A DNA stretch of 64,000 nt, from contig JADJMV010000004.1 of the NCBI GenBank assembly GCA_016709445.1, positions 496,001 through 560,000 on the forward strand, written 5' to 3'. This document shows positions 48,635-59,461 of the stretch, piece by piece. The position numbers and the translations under genes were made by a program. Every line of letters starts with the position of its first letter. Position 1 is the first letter of the stretch. The DNA is from Phycisphaerales bacterium. GTDB lineage: Bacteria > Planctomycetota > Phycisphaerae > Phycisphaerales > UBA1924. The notes beneath the pieces were generated by a model, which was given only the letters and a program-made list of their open reading frames with translations, was not told the origin of the DNA and ran no database searches.

Positions 48635-49332
48635 GTGACGACAGCTCGGCGGCTCTTCTGGCCAGCGTACTGGGCGACGACGTGGCTCCTCGTTGCGGTG
48701 GGGGTGCTTCTCGTGGCGTTCTACGCGCCGCCCGAGGCGCAGATGGGGGATGTTCAGAAGATCTTTACCTCCATCTTCCGGTCGCCACGACGACTTTCCT
48801 GGCGTGCTTCTTCGTGTTCGCGGCGAGTGTCGCGTACATCTGGCAGCGCGAGGAGAAGTGGGATTGGCTGGCGCACGCGGCGGCGGAAGTCGCGGTGCTG
48901 TTCAGCATGGTGGTGCTGCTCACCGGCATGATTTGGGCGAGGAAGGCCTGGGGCATGTGGTGGACTTGGAGTCCGCGGCTGACCTTCAGCCTGGTCCTGT
49001 GGCTGCTGTACCTGGCATACCTCGTCGTGCGCCCGACGATCGAATCGGCGGAGCGGCGGGCGATGGTCTGCGCGGTGTACGGCATCATCGCGTTCCTGGA
49101 TGTGCCGCTGGTCTATTTCTCGACCAAGCTGATGCTGGACATGCACCCGTCGAGCGTGGATCTGGCGCCGGCGATGCAGGTCACGATGTCGTTCTGGTTC
49201 GCCCCGGTGCTGATGCTGTGCGCCGGCCTGATCCGCGTCCGGTACCTCATTGCGCGGGCGGGGCTCGAGGCGGTCGACGCGGACGCCTCTGCATCTCGTC
49301 GGGCGGTCGGGACCTCGGGGGGGGGAGCATGA
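48635..49332 (+). CDS. ccmC: Haem exporter protein CcmC, frameshifted
   Basis: The first ~45 codons from GTG 48635 (with AGGAGGG at 48621) give ARRLFWPAYWATTWLLVAVG and APPEAQMGDVQKIF, matching the CcmC start. The remainder is in another frame: YLHLPVATTTFLACFFVFAASVAYIWQ, then AWGMWWTWSPRLT (the WWD motif for haem) and DVPLVYFSTKLM. A T is missing in the T run 48764-48766 (expected ATCTTTTACCTCC). In the corrected frame the protein is about 232 residues, normal for CcmC. Its stop overlaps ccmD. Confidence 0.88.
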
Positions 49333-49463
49333 CCGGCGCCGGCTTTGCGATCCTGGCGTATTCGGTTGGTCTCGGGCTCTTCGCCGGGTACTCCGTGAGG
49401 CTGTGGTGGATGATCCGGCGGGCGAGCCGGATCGAGGGGCGCGGAGACGCCCGGCGCCGCTGA
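49329..49463 (+). CDS. ccmD: CcmD-like small membrane protein
   Basis: A 44-residue protein with one membrane helix (AILAYSVGLGLFAGYSVRLWW) and a basic tail (IRRASRIEGRGDARRR). Size, topology and position directly after ccmC (ATGA overlap) fit CcmD, which stabilises CcmC-CcmE. The sequence is too short for a firm family call. Confidence 0.65.
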   Translation: MTGAGFAILAYSVGLGLFAGYSVRLWWMIRRASRIEGRGDARRR

Positions 49464-49571
49464 GCCGCCGACGGGGCGCTCTCCGGGCGCGAAGGCGGGA
49501 TGCCCGCACCACAAGGGGGGTCGGCATACCCTCTGGGGCCATTCCCCCGACCTCTGTGCGGACGAGGCCCC

Positions 49572-51431
49572 ATGCTGCTCACGGCTCGCGACATCTCGAA
49601 GGTTCTGGGTCTGCGCACGCTCTTCGAGGGGGTGTCGCTCACGATCGACGATGGGGCGCGCCTGGGGCTCATCGGGCCGAACGGGGCGGGCAAGAGCACG
49701 CTGCTGAAGATCCTCGCGGGGCAGCTGGAGCCGGATGCCGGCTCGATCACGGCGCAGAAGGGGATGCGGGCGGTGTACGTGCCGCAGCAGGACCGCTTCG
49801 AGGAGGGACTCACGGCCCGCGGGGCGGTGATCGCGAGCGCCTTCGCGTGCATGGGCGAGGTGGGTGTCACGCACGACCACCACGAGGCGGAGACCCTCGC
49901 GGAGATGATCCTGCCGCGCGTGGGGTTCGAGGGGGCGCTGGCCGAGACAGAAGCGGGCGCGCTCTCGGGCGGGTGGCGGAAGCGGCTGTCGATCGCCTGC
50001 GCCCTGGCGAGCGCCGGGGGTGAGCCGGACCTGGTGCTGCTCGACGAGCCGACGAACCACCTGGACCTCGACGGGATCGCGTGGCTGGAAGAATTCGTGC
50101 GCCGGGCGCCGGGCATGCCGGCCTCGAGCGCGGCTGTGTTTGTGACGCATGATCGTCTGTTCCTCGAGCGGATCGCGACTCGGGTGGCCGAGCTGAGCCC
50201 GGCGTACCCGCAGGGCATCCTCGCGGTCGATGGGAACTACTCGGAGTTCCTCCGGCGGAAGGAAGAGTTCCTGGCGGCGCAGGCCCGGGCCGAGCAGGCG
50301 ATGGCTGGGATCGTGCGGCAGGACCTGGCGTGGCTCGGGCGCGGAGCGCAGGCGAGGCGGACCAAGGCGAAGGGCCGCATCGAGGCGAGCTATGCGAGGA
50401 TGGACGAACTGGCGGATTTGAAGAATCGCAACGCGTCGGCGACGACGACGGGCGCCCGCGTCGATTTCGACGCCACGGGGCGGCGGACGCGGAAGCTGGT
50501 GGTCGCCAAGGGGATCGGCAAGTCGTACGGCGGTCGGAGCCTGTTCTCGGGGGTCGACCTCACGCTGGGGGTGGGCGATTGCCTGGGGCTGCTGGGCTCG
50601 AACGGGAGCGGCAAGACGACACTCATCCGCCTGCTCACCGGCGAACTCGAGCCGGACGCGGGGCTGGTGGATTTCGCCGAGCCCAAGCCCGGGGTGGCGG
50701 TGTTCAGCCAGCACCGCGAAGACTTCGAGCCGACGACGCTGCTGCGGGACGCGCTGTGCCCCGTGAGCGACCAGGTGCGGTTCCGCGGGCAGGCGATGCA
50801 CATTGTCAGTTGGTCGCGCCGGTTCCTGTTCCGGGACGAGCAACTGGAGCAGCCGATCAAGTCGCTGAGCGGCGGGGAGCTCGCGAGGATCCACATCGCG
50901 AGGCTCATGCTCGCCCCGGCGGACGTGCTCGTGCTCGACGAGCCGACGAACGACCTCGACATCCCGACGCTCGAGACGCTGGAGGAGGCGCTCGAGAGCT
51001 TCCCGGGCGCGATCATCCTGGTGACGCACGACCGGGCGATGCTGGACCGGCTGGCGACGAGCGTGCTCGCGCTCGATGGGCTGGGCGGCCACGCGCTCCA
51101 CGCGTCGCTCGAGCAGGCGGTGGCCTGGCGGCGGAGGCAGGAGGCCGCGGCGAGACCCGTGCCCGAGGCCAAGGCGGCGAACGCCCCGACCCCGGAGACG
51201 CCCGCGAAGGCCCGCAAGAAGCTGAGCTACAACGAGCAGCGGGAGTACGACACGATCGAAGCGAGGATCGCCGAGGCGGAGGCCAGGGTCGCGGCCGCGG
51301 AGAAGAAGATGGGGGATCCGCGGGTCATGTCAGACCACGAGGCGATGGCGCGAGCGTGCGAGGAAGTGACCCAGGCGCACGATGCGGTGGCGGGGCTCTA
51401 TGCGCGGTGGGAAGAGTTGGAGCGCCGGTAG
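49572..51431 (+). CDS. ABC-F family ATPase (Uup-like)
   Basis: A 619-residue soluble protein with two ABC domains: GPNGAGKST and LSGGWRKRLSIACAL/LLDEPTNHLD in the first, GSNGSGKTT and LSGGELARIHIARL/VLDEPTNDLDI in the second. A C-terminal coiled-coil region (about 560-615; EYDTIEARIAEAEARVAAAEKKM) follows a Pro/Ala linker. ABC-F proteins act on ribosomes in translation or on DNA (Uup). The presence of a C-terminal coiled coil favours Uup. It starts about 110 bases after ccmD but its function is unrelated. Confidence 0.9.
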   Translation: MLLTARDISKVLGLRTLFEGVSLTIDDGARLGLIGPNGAGKSTLLKILAGQLEPDAGSITAQKGMRAVYVPQQDRFEEGLTARGAVIASAFACMGEVGVTHDHHEAETLAEMILPRVGFEGALAETEAGALSGGWRKRLSIACALASAGGEPDLVLLDEPTNHLDLDGIAWLEEFVRRAPGMPASSAAVFVTHDRLFLERIATRVAELSPAYPQGILAVDGNYSEFLRRKEEFLAAQARAEQAMAGIVRQDLAWLGRGAQARRTKAKGRIEASYARMDELADLKNRNASATTTGARVDFDATGRRTRKLVVAKGIGKSYGGRSLFSGVDLTLGVGDCLGLLGSNGSGKTTLIRLLTGELEPDAGLVDFAEPKPGVAVFSQHREDFEPTTLLRDALCPVSDQVRFRGQAMHIVSWSRRFLFRDEQLEQPIKSLSGGELARIHIARLMLAPADVLVLDEPTNDLDIPTLETLEEALESFPGAIILVTHDRAMLDRLATSVLALDGLGGHALHASLEQAVAWRRRQEAAARPVPEAKAANAPTPETPAKARKKLSYNEQREYDTIEARIAEAEARVAAAEKKMGDPRVMSDHEAMARACEEVTQAHDAVAGLYARWEELERR

Positions 51432-51487
51432 GACGTGTCGCGTCGGGCTCGGCTTGACGGGCCGGCACGGCTCCTCGCGCCGCGCGA

Positions 51488-53095
<1,608 letters not shown>

Positions 53096-53118
53096 CGGGA
53101 GCCGCGCTGGTTTCAGTC

Positions 53119-53134
53119 TTATCCATATGGATAA
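53119..53134. promoter_or_regulatory. Perfect 16-bp palindrome, candidate RtcR site
   Basis: TTATCCATATGGATAA lies about 140-155 bases upstream of the -24 element of rtcB and just before the start of rtcR. Such a position fits an upstream activator site. Binding has not been shown. Confidence 0.45.
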
Positions 53135-53137
53135 TAC

Positions 53138-53155
53138 ACGATCCCTTGTGATCGT
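53138..53155. promoter_or_regulatory. Inverted repeat, second candidate RtcR site
   Basis: ACGATC-N6-GATCGT (53138-53155) follows the palindrome at 53119 within four bases. The sequence differs from the first, so the two may be sites for different proteins or a composite enhancer. Confidence 0.4.
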
Positions 53156-53272
53156 ATTCTATCGGTGCAATCTGGACGGCGGCACGCTTCCCTCCGATCC
53201 GAATCGACATAAAAGCTTGGTATTCAAGATCTTACAGAGACTCAGTGGGCATCGGATCCCGCCGAGGACGCG

Positions 53273-53288
53273 TGGCACGGGGCGTGCT
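53273..53288 (+). promoter_or_regulatory. Sigma-54-like promoter of rtcB
   Basis: TGGCACGGGGCGTGCT matches TGGCACG-N4-TTGCW with one mismatch (G for T at -12 element start). It lies 35 bases before the rtcB start codon, with AGGAGG at 53311. It agrees with control by the adjacent RtcR. Confidence 0.7.
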
Positions 53289-53322
53289 TCGCCGTTGGGT
53301 CAAGCCAACAAGGAGGCCCCGC

Positions 53323-54831
53323 ATGAGCGAGCAAACGATCCAGGCGAGTACCCCCTTCATCCCGACCGGCGAGGCGACGGCGATGCTGCCCCTGCCCGGC
53401 GGGCGGCGGCCGGTGACCGTGATCGGCACGGAGGCGATCCGGGCGACGTTTGACGATGGGTGCCTGCGGCAGACCATCAACTCGGCGATGGCACCCGGGG
53501 TGTCGCGCGTGGTGCTCAACCCCGATGCGCATGTGGGATATGGGGCGCCTATCGGGTGCGTGATGTCGAGCCCGAGCCACATCTACCCGGGGCCGGTGGG
53601 GGTCGATATCAAGTGTTCGATGAGCCTGCTGGCGCTGGACCTGCCGGAGGAGGCGGTGGCGGACCGTGCGACGCGCCGGGCGCTGATCAGCGCGATCTGC
53701 GAGCGCACGCCCACGGGGGCGGGGCGCGGGCAGCGGAACGTGACGAAGTCGCGGCTCGTGACCGTGGACATCGGCGAGCGGGTGGTGACGGAGGGGGCCT
53801 CCCGCGGCGTGTGCGAGGCGCTGGGGATCCCGCCGGAGTGGGCGGAGCGGTGCGAGGACAGCGCGCACGCCGGGCACGACGGCTCGGCCGACGCGCTGCG
53901 CTCCCGTCTTGACCTCCTGCGCCCCGCGGGGAGGATCTCCGACCGCTTCGCGGGGAAGATCCGTCAGCTCGGGAGCTACGGGGGCGGCAACCACTTCGGC
54001 GAGTGTGAGGTGGTCAGCGTCGGGGACAACGAGCGGGCGCGGGCGGTGGCGGCGGCGTTCGGGCTGCGCGACCGGGGCGTGGCGTTCCTCTCGCACTGCG
54101 GCTCGCGCGGGCTCGGGCACGACCTGGCGAGCGGGCAGTTCAGGGCGATGCAGCAGCACTTCGAGACATGGGGGATCCCGCTCCCCGGGAACGACCGGCA
54201 CATGGTGCATGCGCCTCTCGGGACGCCGGAAGCGGACGCCTACCTCGACGACATGGCGCTGGGGGCCAACTTCGCGACCGTGAACCACCTGCTGATCAAC
54301 GCCCTCGTGCTCGAGGCGTTTCAGGAGGTGCTCCCCGGGGTGACGGGTCGGCTCGTGTACTTCATCAGTCACAACATCGCGCGGCGGGAGATCGTGGACG
54401 GGCGCATGGAGTGGGTCCACCGAAAGGGAGCGACGCGCGCCTTCCCCGCGGGGCACCCCGGGCTCCGGGGCACCGTGTTCGAGGATGTCGGGCACCCGAT
54501 CCTGCTCCCGGGCAACCCGCAGGCGGGCTCGGCGGTGATGGTGGCGGAGGCCGGGGCCAGCGCGTCGTGCTACAGCGTGAACCACGGGGCGGGACGGCGG
54601 CTGGGTCGCAAGGCCGCGGCGAGAGAGCTGGACCAACGCGCGATCGACCAGTCGTTCGTGGACCGCGACATCCTGACGAACTGCCGCCGGTACCCGATCG
54701 ATGAGGCGCCGGACGCGTACAAGGATTTCGAAGAGGTGCTGCGCTCGGTCAAGGTCGCCGGCCTGGCGAGCGAGGTGGCGCGGCTGCACGCGCGGTTCGT
54801 GATCAAGGATGGCGACAAGGCGGACGACTAG
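53323..54831 (+). CDS. rtcB: RNA-splicing ligase RtcB
   Basis: A 502-residue GTP-dependent RNA ligase that joins 2',3'-cyclic phosphate or 3'-phosphate ends to 5'-OH ends. NPDAHVGYGAPIGCV, GVDIKCSM (Asp 95 and Cys 98, metal site), YGGGNHFGE (219-227), SHCGSRGLGH (257-266) and NHGAGR (His 421, the guanylated residue) are present. GVDIKC differs from the usual GVDIGC by a Lys for Gly. AGGAGG precedes the ATG at 53323. Confidence 0.95.
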   Translation: MSEQTIQASTPFIPTGEATAMLPLPGGRRPVTVIGTEAIRATFDDGCLRQTINSAMAPGVSRVVLNPDAHVGYGAPIGCVMSSPSHIYPGPVGVDIKCSMSLLALDLPEEAVADRATRRALISAICERTPTGAGRGQRNVTKSRLVTVDIGERVVTEGASRGVCEALGIPPEWAERCEDSAHAGHDGSADALRSRLDLLRPAGRISDRFAGKIRQLGSYGGGNHFGECEVVSVGDNERARAVAAAFGLRDRGVAFLSHCGSRGLGHDLASGQFRAMQQHFETWGIPLPGNDRHMVHAPLGTPEADAYLDDMALGANFATVNHLLINALVLEAFQEVLPGVTGRLVYFISHNIARREIVDGRMEWVHRKGATRAFPAGHPGLRGTVFEDVGHPILLPGNPQAGSAVMVAEAGASASCYSVNHGAGRRLGRKAAARELDQRAIDQSFVDRDILTNCRRYPIDEAPDAYKDFEEVLRSVKVAGLASEVARLHARFVIKDGDKADD

Positions 54832-54989
54832 GGCGTGGGCGCGGGGGCGGGGCGGGGAGGAAGCGGCGTGGGTCGAGGGCCGGGAGAGCGCGAAGACGGG
54901 GGGTGGGTGCATTGCCTTCAGCTTCCGCTCCGCTTGCTCCGCTCACCCCCGCCCCTTCACGCTTGACCTTGAGCGCACCGTTGAGGAGC

Positions 54990-56030
54990 ATGCGTGTGGG
55001 CAGCGGTACGTGGATCGAGATCGATGGGTCGTTCGGCGAGGGTGGCGGGCAGATCCTGCGGAGCGCGCTGGCGCTCTCGATGGTGACGCGGCGCCAGGTC
55101 CGGGTGGAGCGGATCCGCGCCGGGCGGAGCCGACCCGGCCTGCTGCGGCAGCACCTGACGGCGGTGCGGGCGGCGGCGGAGGTGTGCGGCGGGCGGGTGG
55201 AGGGGGATGTGCTCGGCTCGACAGAACTGCGGTTCTGGCCCGGGCGTGTGCGTCCGGGGGCGTATTCGTTCTCGATCGGGACGGCGGGGAGCACGACCCT
55301 GGTGCTGCAGACTGTGCTGCCGGCCCTGTTGTGCGCTGACGGGGCCTCGGAGATTTCGATCGAGGGCGGCACCCACAACCCCGGCGCCCCGAGCGTGACG
55401 TTTCTGGAGGAGGCGTTCCTGCCGCTGCTGGCGAGGATGGGCGTGCGGGTGGATGTGACGATGACACGGCACGGGTTCTACCCGGCGGGAGGCGGGCGGA
55501 TCGTGGCGAGGATCGAGCCGGCGACCAGCCTGCGCCCGATCGCGTTGCTCGAGCGTGGCGAGATCGTGGAACGATCGGCTGTCGCGTCGGTCGCGGGGCT
55601 CCCGGGATCGATCGCAAAGCGCGAATTGGCGGCGGTGGCGGAGTTGCTGGGCTGGGGAGCGGAGTCGATGCGCATCGAGCAGCTCGATGAGCGCGTCGGG
55701 CCGGGGAATGTGCTGAGCGTCATCGTGCGGAGCCAAGGCCTGACGGAGGTCTTCACGGGCTTCGGCGAGCGGGGGCTCTCGGCGGAGGCCGTCGCGAAGC
55801 GGACGGCGCGGGAGGTGCGGGACTATCTGGCATCGGGGGCCCCCGTCTGGGAACACCTCGCGGACCAGCTGATCCTGCCGATGGCGCTGTCGGGTGGCGG
55901 GGCATTCCGAACCGGGCCGCTCTCGAGCCACGCGTCGACGAACATCGCGGTCGTCGAGCGTCTGCTCGGCGTGCGGTTCGCCGTGCATGCCGAAGCCGGC
56001 GGCTCGACGCTGATCGAGGTGTGCGGCTGA
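54990..56030 (+). CDS. rtcA: RNA 3'-terminal phosphate cyclase
   Basis: A 346-residue enzyme that makes a 2',3'-cyclic phosphate at RNA 3' ends with ATP. GSFGEGGGQILRSALALSM at the start, GTAGSTTLVLQTVLPALL, EGGTHNPGAPSVTFLEEAFLPLL and FYPAGGG are family blocks, and HASTN near the end holds the adenylated His. GAGGAG is just upstream; the start may be ATG 54990 or GTG 54996. About 160 bases separate it from rtcB on the same strand; it is probably part of the RtcR regulon. Confidence 0.95.
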   Translation: MRVGSGTWIEIDGSFGEGGGQILRSALALSMVTRRQVRVERIRAGRSRPGLLRQHLTAVRAAAEVCGGRVEGDVLGSTELRFWPGRVRPGAYSFSIGTAGSTTLVLQTVLPALLCADGASEISIEGGTHNPGAPSVTFLEEAFLPLLARMGVRVDVTMTRHGFYPAGGGRIVARIEPATSLRPIALLERGEIVERSAVASVAGLPGSIAKRELAAVAELLGWGAESMRIEQLDERVGPGNVLSVIVRSQGLTEVFTGFGERGLSAEAVAKRTAREVRDYLASGAPVWEHLADQLILPMALSGGGAFRTGPLSSHASTNIAVVERLLGVRFAVHAEAGGSTLIEVCG

Positions 56031-56086
56031 GCGTGCGGCAAGGCGCGGGAGCCCGTTCCCGGGCGTCCGCGCGGATCGAGCGGGCC

Positions 56087-56473
56087 TCAGGGGCAGGGCT
56101 GCGTCCAGGCGTTCAGGAAGGTAATGACGTCGCGGCTGTCGATGGAGCCGTCGTGGTTGGCGTCGGAGCGGGGATCGAGGGCGACCCAGGCATTGAGGAA
56201 CGCGATGAAGTCGCGGGTGTCGACCGTCGAGTCGCCATTGAAGTCGCCGGGGCATGGAGAGAGATCGGCCCAGAAGCCGCCGGCCACGGAGAGGGTCGCG
56301 CCCGGGAGTGTGCCGGCGTCGGGCTGGCCGAGGGTGGCGGCGATCGAGAGGGTCGCGCCGGCGCCGGGAGCGACGCCGCTGTCGATCGTCCACCAGGAGA
56401 TCTCGAGCGACTGGGCCTGGGCGCCGGCGGCGGCGAGGACCGTGAGGAGACATGGGAGGGCGGAGCGGGGCAT
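56087..56473 (-). CDS. Exported protein with dockerin-like EF-hand tail
   Basis: A 128-residue protein. The signal peptide ends GAQAQS. The mature part (SLEISWWTIDSGVAPGAGATLSI, TLGQPDAG, LSVAGGFWADLSPCPGD) is a short beta motif common in planctomycete exported proteins. The tail has a duplicated dockerin-like calcium motif (DFNGDSTVDTRDFIAFLNAW and DANHDGSIDSRDVITFLNAW). No cohesin is seen in the window; such tails may anchor or just stabilise. AGGAAC lies before the ATG. Confidence 0.8.
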   Translation of the reverse strand: MPRSALPCLLTVLAAAGAQAQSLEISWWTIDSGVAPGAGATLSIAATLGQPDAGTLPGATLSVAGGFWADLSPCPGDFNGDSTVDTRDFIAFLNAWVALDPRSDANHDGSIDSRDVITFLNAWTQPCP

Positions 56474-56534
56474 GGGAAGTTCCTTTCGTTCAGGGGGCGG
56501 GGCCGCCCGCGGGTGGTCGGGCGGCCGCGGGCTC

Positions 56535-57701
56535 TCAGTTGTGGTGGATATCGAACTGCATGAACAGGCCGTAGTGGTCGGAGAGGTCGCGGATGCACCA
56601 GCCGTTGTCGCAGAGATCCGGCTTGCCGGCGGGGATCTGGAACTCGCGGCGTTCGAGCGCGGTGGGGACGATGTCGACGGATCCATCGAGGCTGGGGGCG
56701 TAAAGGATGTAATCGAGCCGCGTGTCGCCCGAGCCGCTGAAGTACTGTTTCAGCTCGTTGGTGCTGCAGGAAGTGCAGGCAAAGCTGTCGGGCGAGCAAC
56801 GGAAGTTGGGGCCCCCGTCGTGGAGCGATGGGATGACCATGGCGGACCGCATATTGACGTAGTGCTCGGCGGTCTCGCCGGGTACGTTGAAATCGCCCAT
56901 GACGATGACGACGTGGCCGGGATTCACCGCACGGAAACCCTGGACCGCTCCGGCGAGCTGGAGCAGCTGCTGGAACCGGGTGTCCTCGTTGTCGGTCCCG
57001 GAGCCCGCCTGGGTGTGGGTGTTGAAGATGGTGATGGGAAACCCGTCCTTGATGATCGTGGCGCGGATGAACCCCTTGGAGGCGAAGGCGTCCTCGCCCC
57101 GCTCGTCCGTGTAGAAGTACTGCTGGGGGATGGCGAGCGTGGACCGGCCGAAGAGCGCCAGACCGGAGTGGAGCACGTCGAGCGGATCGTCGTGGTCGGA
57201 GCCGTAGAAGCCGCTCACGAAGCCGGAGTCCTTGACCATCGTGTTCCAGAAGTCGCCATCCCAGAGTTCCTGCAGGCCGAGGACATCGATCGGCTCAGCA
57301 CCCGTCACTTTAGCGATGTAGGAGGCCCGCTCGGCGTCCTTGAAGGTCTCTGCGCCGAGCAGCAGATCGCCGAAGAGGTGGGTGTTGTAGGTGACGACGC
57401 TGAACGTCGTGCGCTGCGCGCCCGTGATGCCCAGGGTTGCTGGCCCGGTGGTCCCCATCAGGATCGCGGGGTCGGAGAAGACTCCGGTGTCGTGATAGAC
57501 GCCAGGGCCGATCTGGATGGTGCCGTTGTTGGGCGCGGCGCAGAGGGCGGCGGGGAGCAGGCTGAATGGACGCTGGGCGGCGCCGTCGGGGTCGAAGAAG
57601 CCGGCCTTGGTCATCGACGTCTGGCCCGAGGCCACGCCGGCGAGGGTCACTGTCACCAGAACGCTGATTGCGGCGATCCGGGTTCGTGGGTGGGAATGCA
57701 T
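56535..57701 (-). CDS. Exported endonuclease/exonuclease/phosphatase-fold protein
   Basis: A 388-residue exported protein (signal peptide to about GVASGQ). It carries the EEP motifs: VVTYNTHLFG, VLGLQELWDGDFW (catalytic Glu), IFNTHTQAG, VIVMGDFNVPG, RLDYILY and SDHYGLFMQF. The set resembles sphingomyelinase C or DNase I relatives; which of these cannot be said. Residues about 30-110 before the domain hold a separate N-terminal region. AAGGAGG lies just before the ATG at 57701. Confidence 0.88.
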   Translation of the reverse strand: MHSHPRTRIAAISVLVTVTLAGVASGQTSMTKAGFFDPDGAAQRPFSLLPAALCAAPNNGTIQIGPGVYHDTGVFSDPAILMGTTGPATLGITGAQRTTFSVVTYNTHLFGDLLLGAETFKDAERASYIAKVTGAEPIDVLGLQELWDGDFWNTMVKDSGFVSGFYGSDHDDPLDVLHSGLALFGRSTLAIPQQYFYTDERGEDAFASKGFIRATIIKDGFPITIFNTHTQAGSGTDNEDTRFQQLLQLAGAVQGFRAVNPGHVVIVMGDFNVPGETAEHYVNMRSAMVIPSLHDGGPNFRCSPDSFACTSCSTNELKQYFSGSGDTRLDYILYAPSLDGSVDIVPTALERREFQIPAGKPDLCDNGWCIRDLSDHYGLFMQFDIHHN

Positions 57702-57747
57702 CGTGTTGCCTCCTTGTGGGTGTGGGGTTGGTTCGTGGCCGACCGGT

Positions 57748-58674
57748 CTACTGCAGGCCGACGAGCACCAGCACAAGCCCCTGGCCATGGTCGAGGCTCG
57801 ACATCGCCTTGCCGATCACGGCGCCCTGGGAGCGGTTGTGGTCCAGGACCTTCATCGCGTGGCCCGGCGTGGCGGAGGTGGTCAGGAGGTCGCCCGCCGT
57901 GATAGGACCGGAGGCATCGGCGTCGCACCAGCACCACACCCGCCCCATCGTGGCGACGGGCAGATCGCCGTCGGCGATGGTGCCGGACTGCGTGAGCGTG
58001 AGGCCGGGGTTGATGCCGTTGGCGCCGCTGACGATACCCGCGACGGTGCGGTCGTATTCGCCGCTGGCGACGCGCAGGGAGCCGACCCGACCGGGGTCGA
58101 TCGCGACCACCATGCCCGGCACGGGGACGACCTCGCCGGCGGGGGCGATGGTGTAGGGCTCGGCGATGTCGCTCCCGCCGTTGATCTGGAGCACCTTGCA
58201 CTTGACCCAGCCGCCCGCGGTGAGGTCGCCGCCGAGGTTGATGTGCTTGGTGAAGGTCGCCGTGCCGTCCTTGTCGACCTTGATGCCGCGGGTCGCCAGG
58301 CTGTAGGGTGCGCCGGTGATCTTCTGGCGGGGGAGGGTCTCCGACCCGGTGCCGCCGTCGGCGTAGCGCACGCTGACACCGAGCCACCGCGCGTTGCCGT
58401 CGGCGAACGCGGCGTCCGACTGCGGGTCGAACTCGAGGGTGAAGAGCCCGTCGACGGCGTTGACCAGGGAGACCTGCCTCGCGCCGATCTTGTTTCCGTT
58501 CGCGGCACTGTCCCAGAGCTGCAGTTCGATCTCGACCTGCCCGGTGATCGCCTGGCCGTTGTGCTTGACCTGCCCCTGGTAGGTAAAGCTGGAGGGCCAG
58601 AGGGTCTGAGCCTGGGCCGCGGAGGCTCCGAGGAGCAGACCGGCGACGAGGGGGAGGAGGGTGGTGCGCTTCAT
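57748..58674 (-). CDS. Exported protein with tail-fibre-like C-terminal domain
   Basis: A 308-residue protein with signal peptide (to SAAQA). FTYQGQVKHNGQAITGQVEIELQLWDSA is a start seen in many planctomycete and cyanobacterial surface proteins. GAPYSLATRGI, TLTQSGTIADGDLPVA and DLLTTSATPGHAMKVLDHNRSQGAVIGKAMSSL are typical of phage tail-fibre or adhesin-like tails. Role unknown, perhaps an adhesin. GGAGATC precedes the ATG at 58674; it lies just downstream of the divergent sigma factor region. Confidence 0.75.
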   Translation of the reverse strand: MKRTTLLPLVAGLLLGASAAQAQTLWPSSFTYQGQVKHNGQAITGQVEIELQLWDSAANGNKIGARQVSLVNAVDGLFTLEFDPQSDAAFADGNARWLGVSVRYADGGTGSETLPRQKITGAPYSLATRGIKVDKDGTATFTKHINLGGDLTAGGWVKCKVLQINGGSDIAEPYTIAPAGEVVPVPGMVVAIDPGRVGSLRVASGEYDRTVAGIVSGANGINPGLTLTQSGTIADGDLPVATMGRVWCWCDADASGPITAGDLLTTSATPGHAMKVLDHNRSQGAVIGKAMSSLDHGQGLVLVLVGLQ

Positions 58675-58843
58675 GGTGTGATCTCCGTCGGTGAGGTGGG
58701 GGTTCGGGGTGGGCGGCCGACACCGGCTCGTCCGGACAGCAGTCCGGAATCCGGCTCCTCCGCCCGACACGCTCGGAGGAAAAATGTGACGCGGTGGCCG
58801 GGCGCCGCATCGGTAGACTTCCCCGGGTCGGAGCGGAGCATCC

Positions 58844-59461
58844 ATGGTCGAGGATGGGGAGATGGCGGGTTCGGCAGGGCTCGGGTCGCCTCGGCGCGAT
58901 GTCACGCTGGCGCTTCAGGCCGCGGCCTCGGGCGATGCGGCGGCCGCGGCGGCCCTGCTCCCGATGGTCTACGAAGAGTTGCACCGGCTCGCCCAGGCCA
59001 GGCTGAGGCGAACCCCCCCGGGGAACACCCTCCAGACAACAGCCCTGATCCACGAGGCGTACTTGCGGTTGGTGGGCGAGGGCGACCCCGGCTGGAGCGG
59101 GCGGCATCACTTCTTCGGGGCCGCGGCGAGGGCGATGCGGGACATCCTGGTGGACCAGGCGCGTCGGAAGTCGGCGGCAAAGCACGGGGGGCAGATGCGT
59201 CGTGTGGATCTGGACGAGTCGGACATCGTGCTCGACGAGGCGCCCGAACGCTTGCTGGCCCTCGACGAGGCACTCCGAAAGCTCGAGGGTGAGGACGCGA
59301 GGCTGGGGGAGATTGTGATGCTGCGCTACTTCGCCGGGCTGACGCAGGCCGAGACGGCGGCGGCCCTGGGGGTGTCGGAACGGACGATCGAACGGGACTG
59401 GCGGTACATCCGGGCGTGGCTCCGGCGCGAGCTGGGCCCGGGGGACGGTGCGGATGGCTGA
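58844..59461 (+). CDS. ECF-type RNA polymerase sigma factor (TIGR02999-like)
   Basis: A 205-residue sigma factor. Region 2 includes LPMVYEELHRLAQARLRR and TALIHEAYLRLVGE..W..RHHFFGAAARAMRDILVDQARRK, the planctomycete/verrucomicrobial TIGR02999 pattern. Region 4 is GLTQAETAAALGVSERTIERDWRYIRAWLRREL, a helix-turn-helix for the -35 element. The gene overlaps the next, a giant kinase, by 8 bases; such ECF-kinase pairs suggest control by phosphorylation. The start may also be ATG 58862. Confidence 0.92.
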   Translation: MVEDGEMAGSAGLGSPRRDVTLALQAAASGDAAAAAALLPMVYEELHRLAQARLRRTPPGNTLQTTALIHEAYLRLVGEGDPGWSGRHHFFGAAARAMRDILVDQARRKSAAKHGGQMRRVDLDESDIVLDEAPERLLALDEALRKLEGEDARLGEIVMLRYFAGLTQAETAAALGVSERTIERDWRYIRAWLRRELGPGDGADG

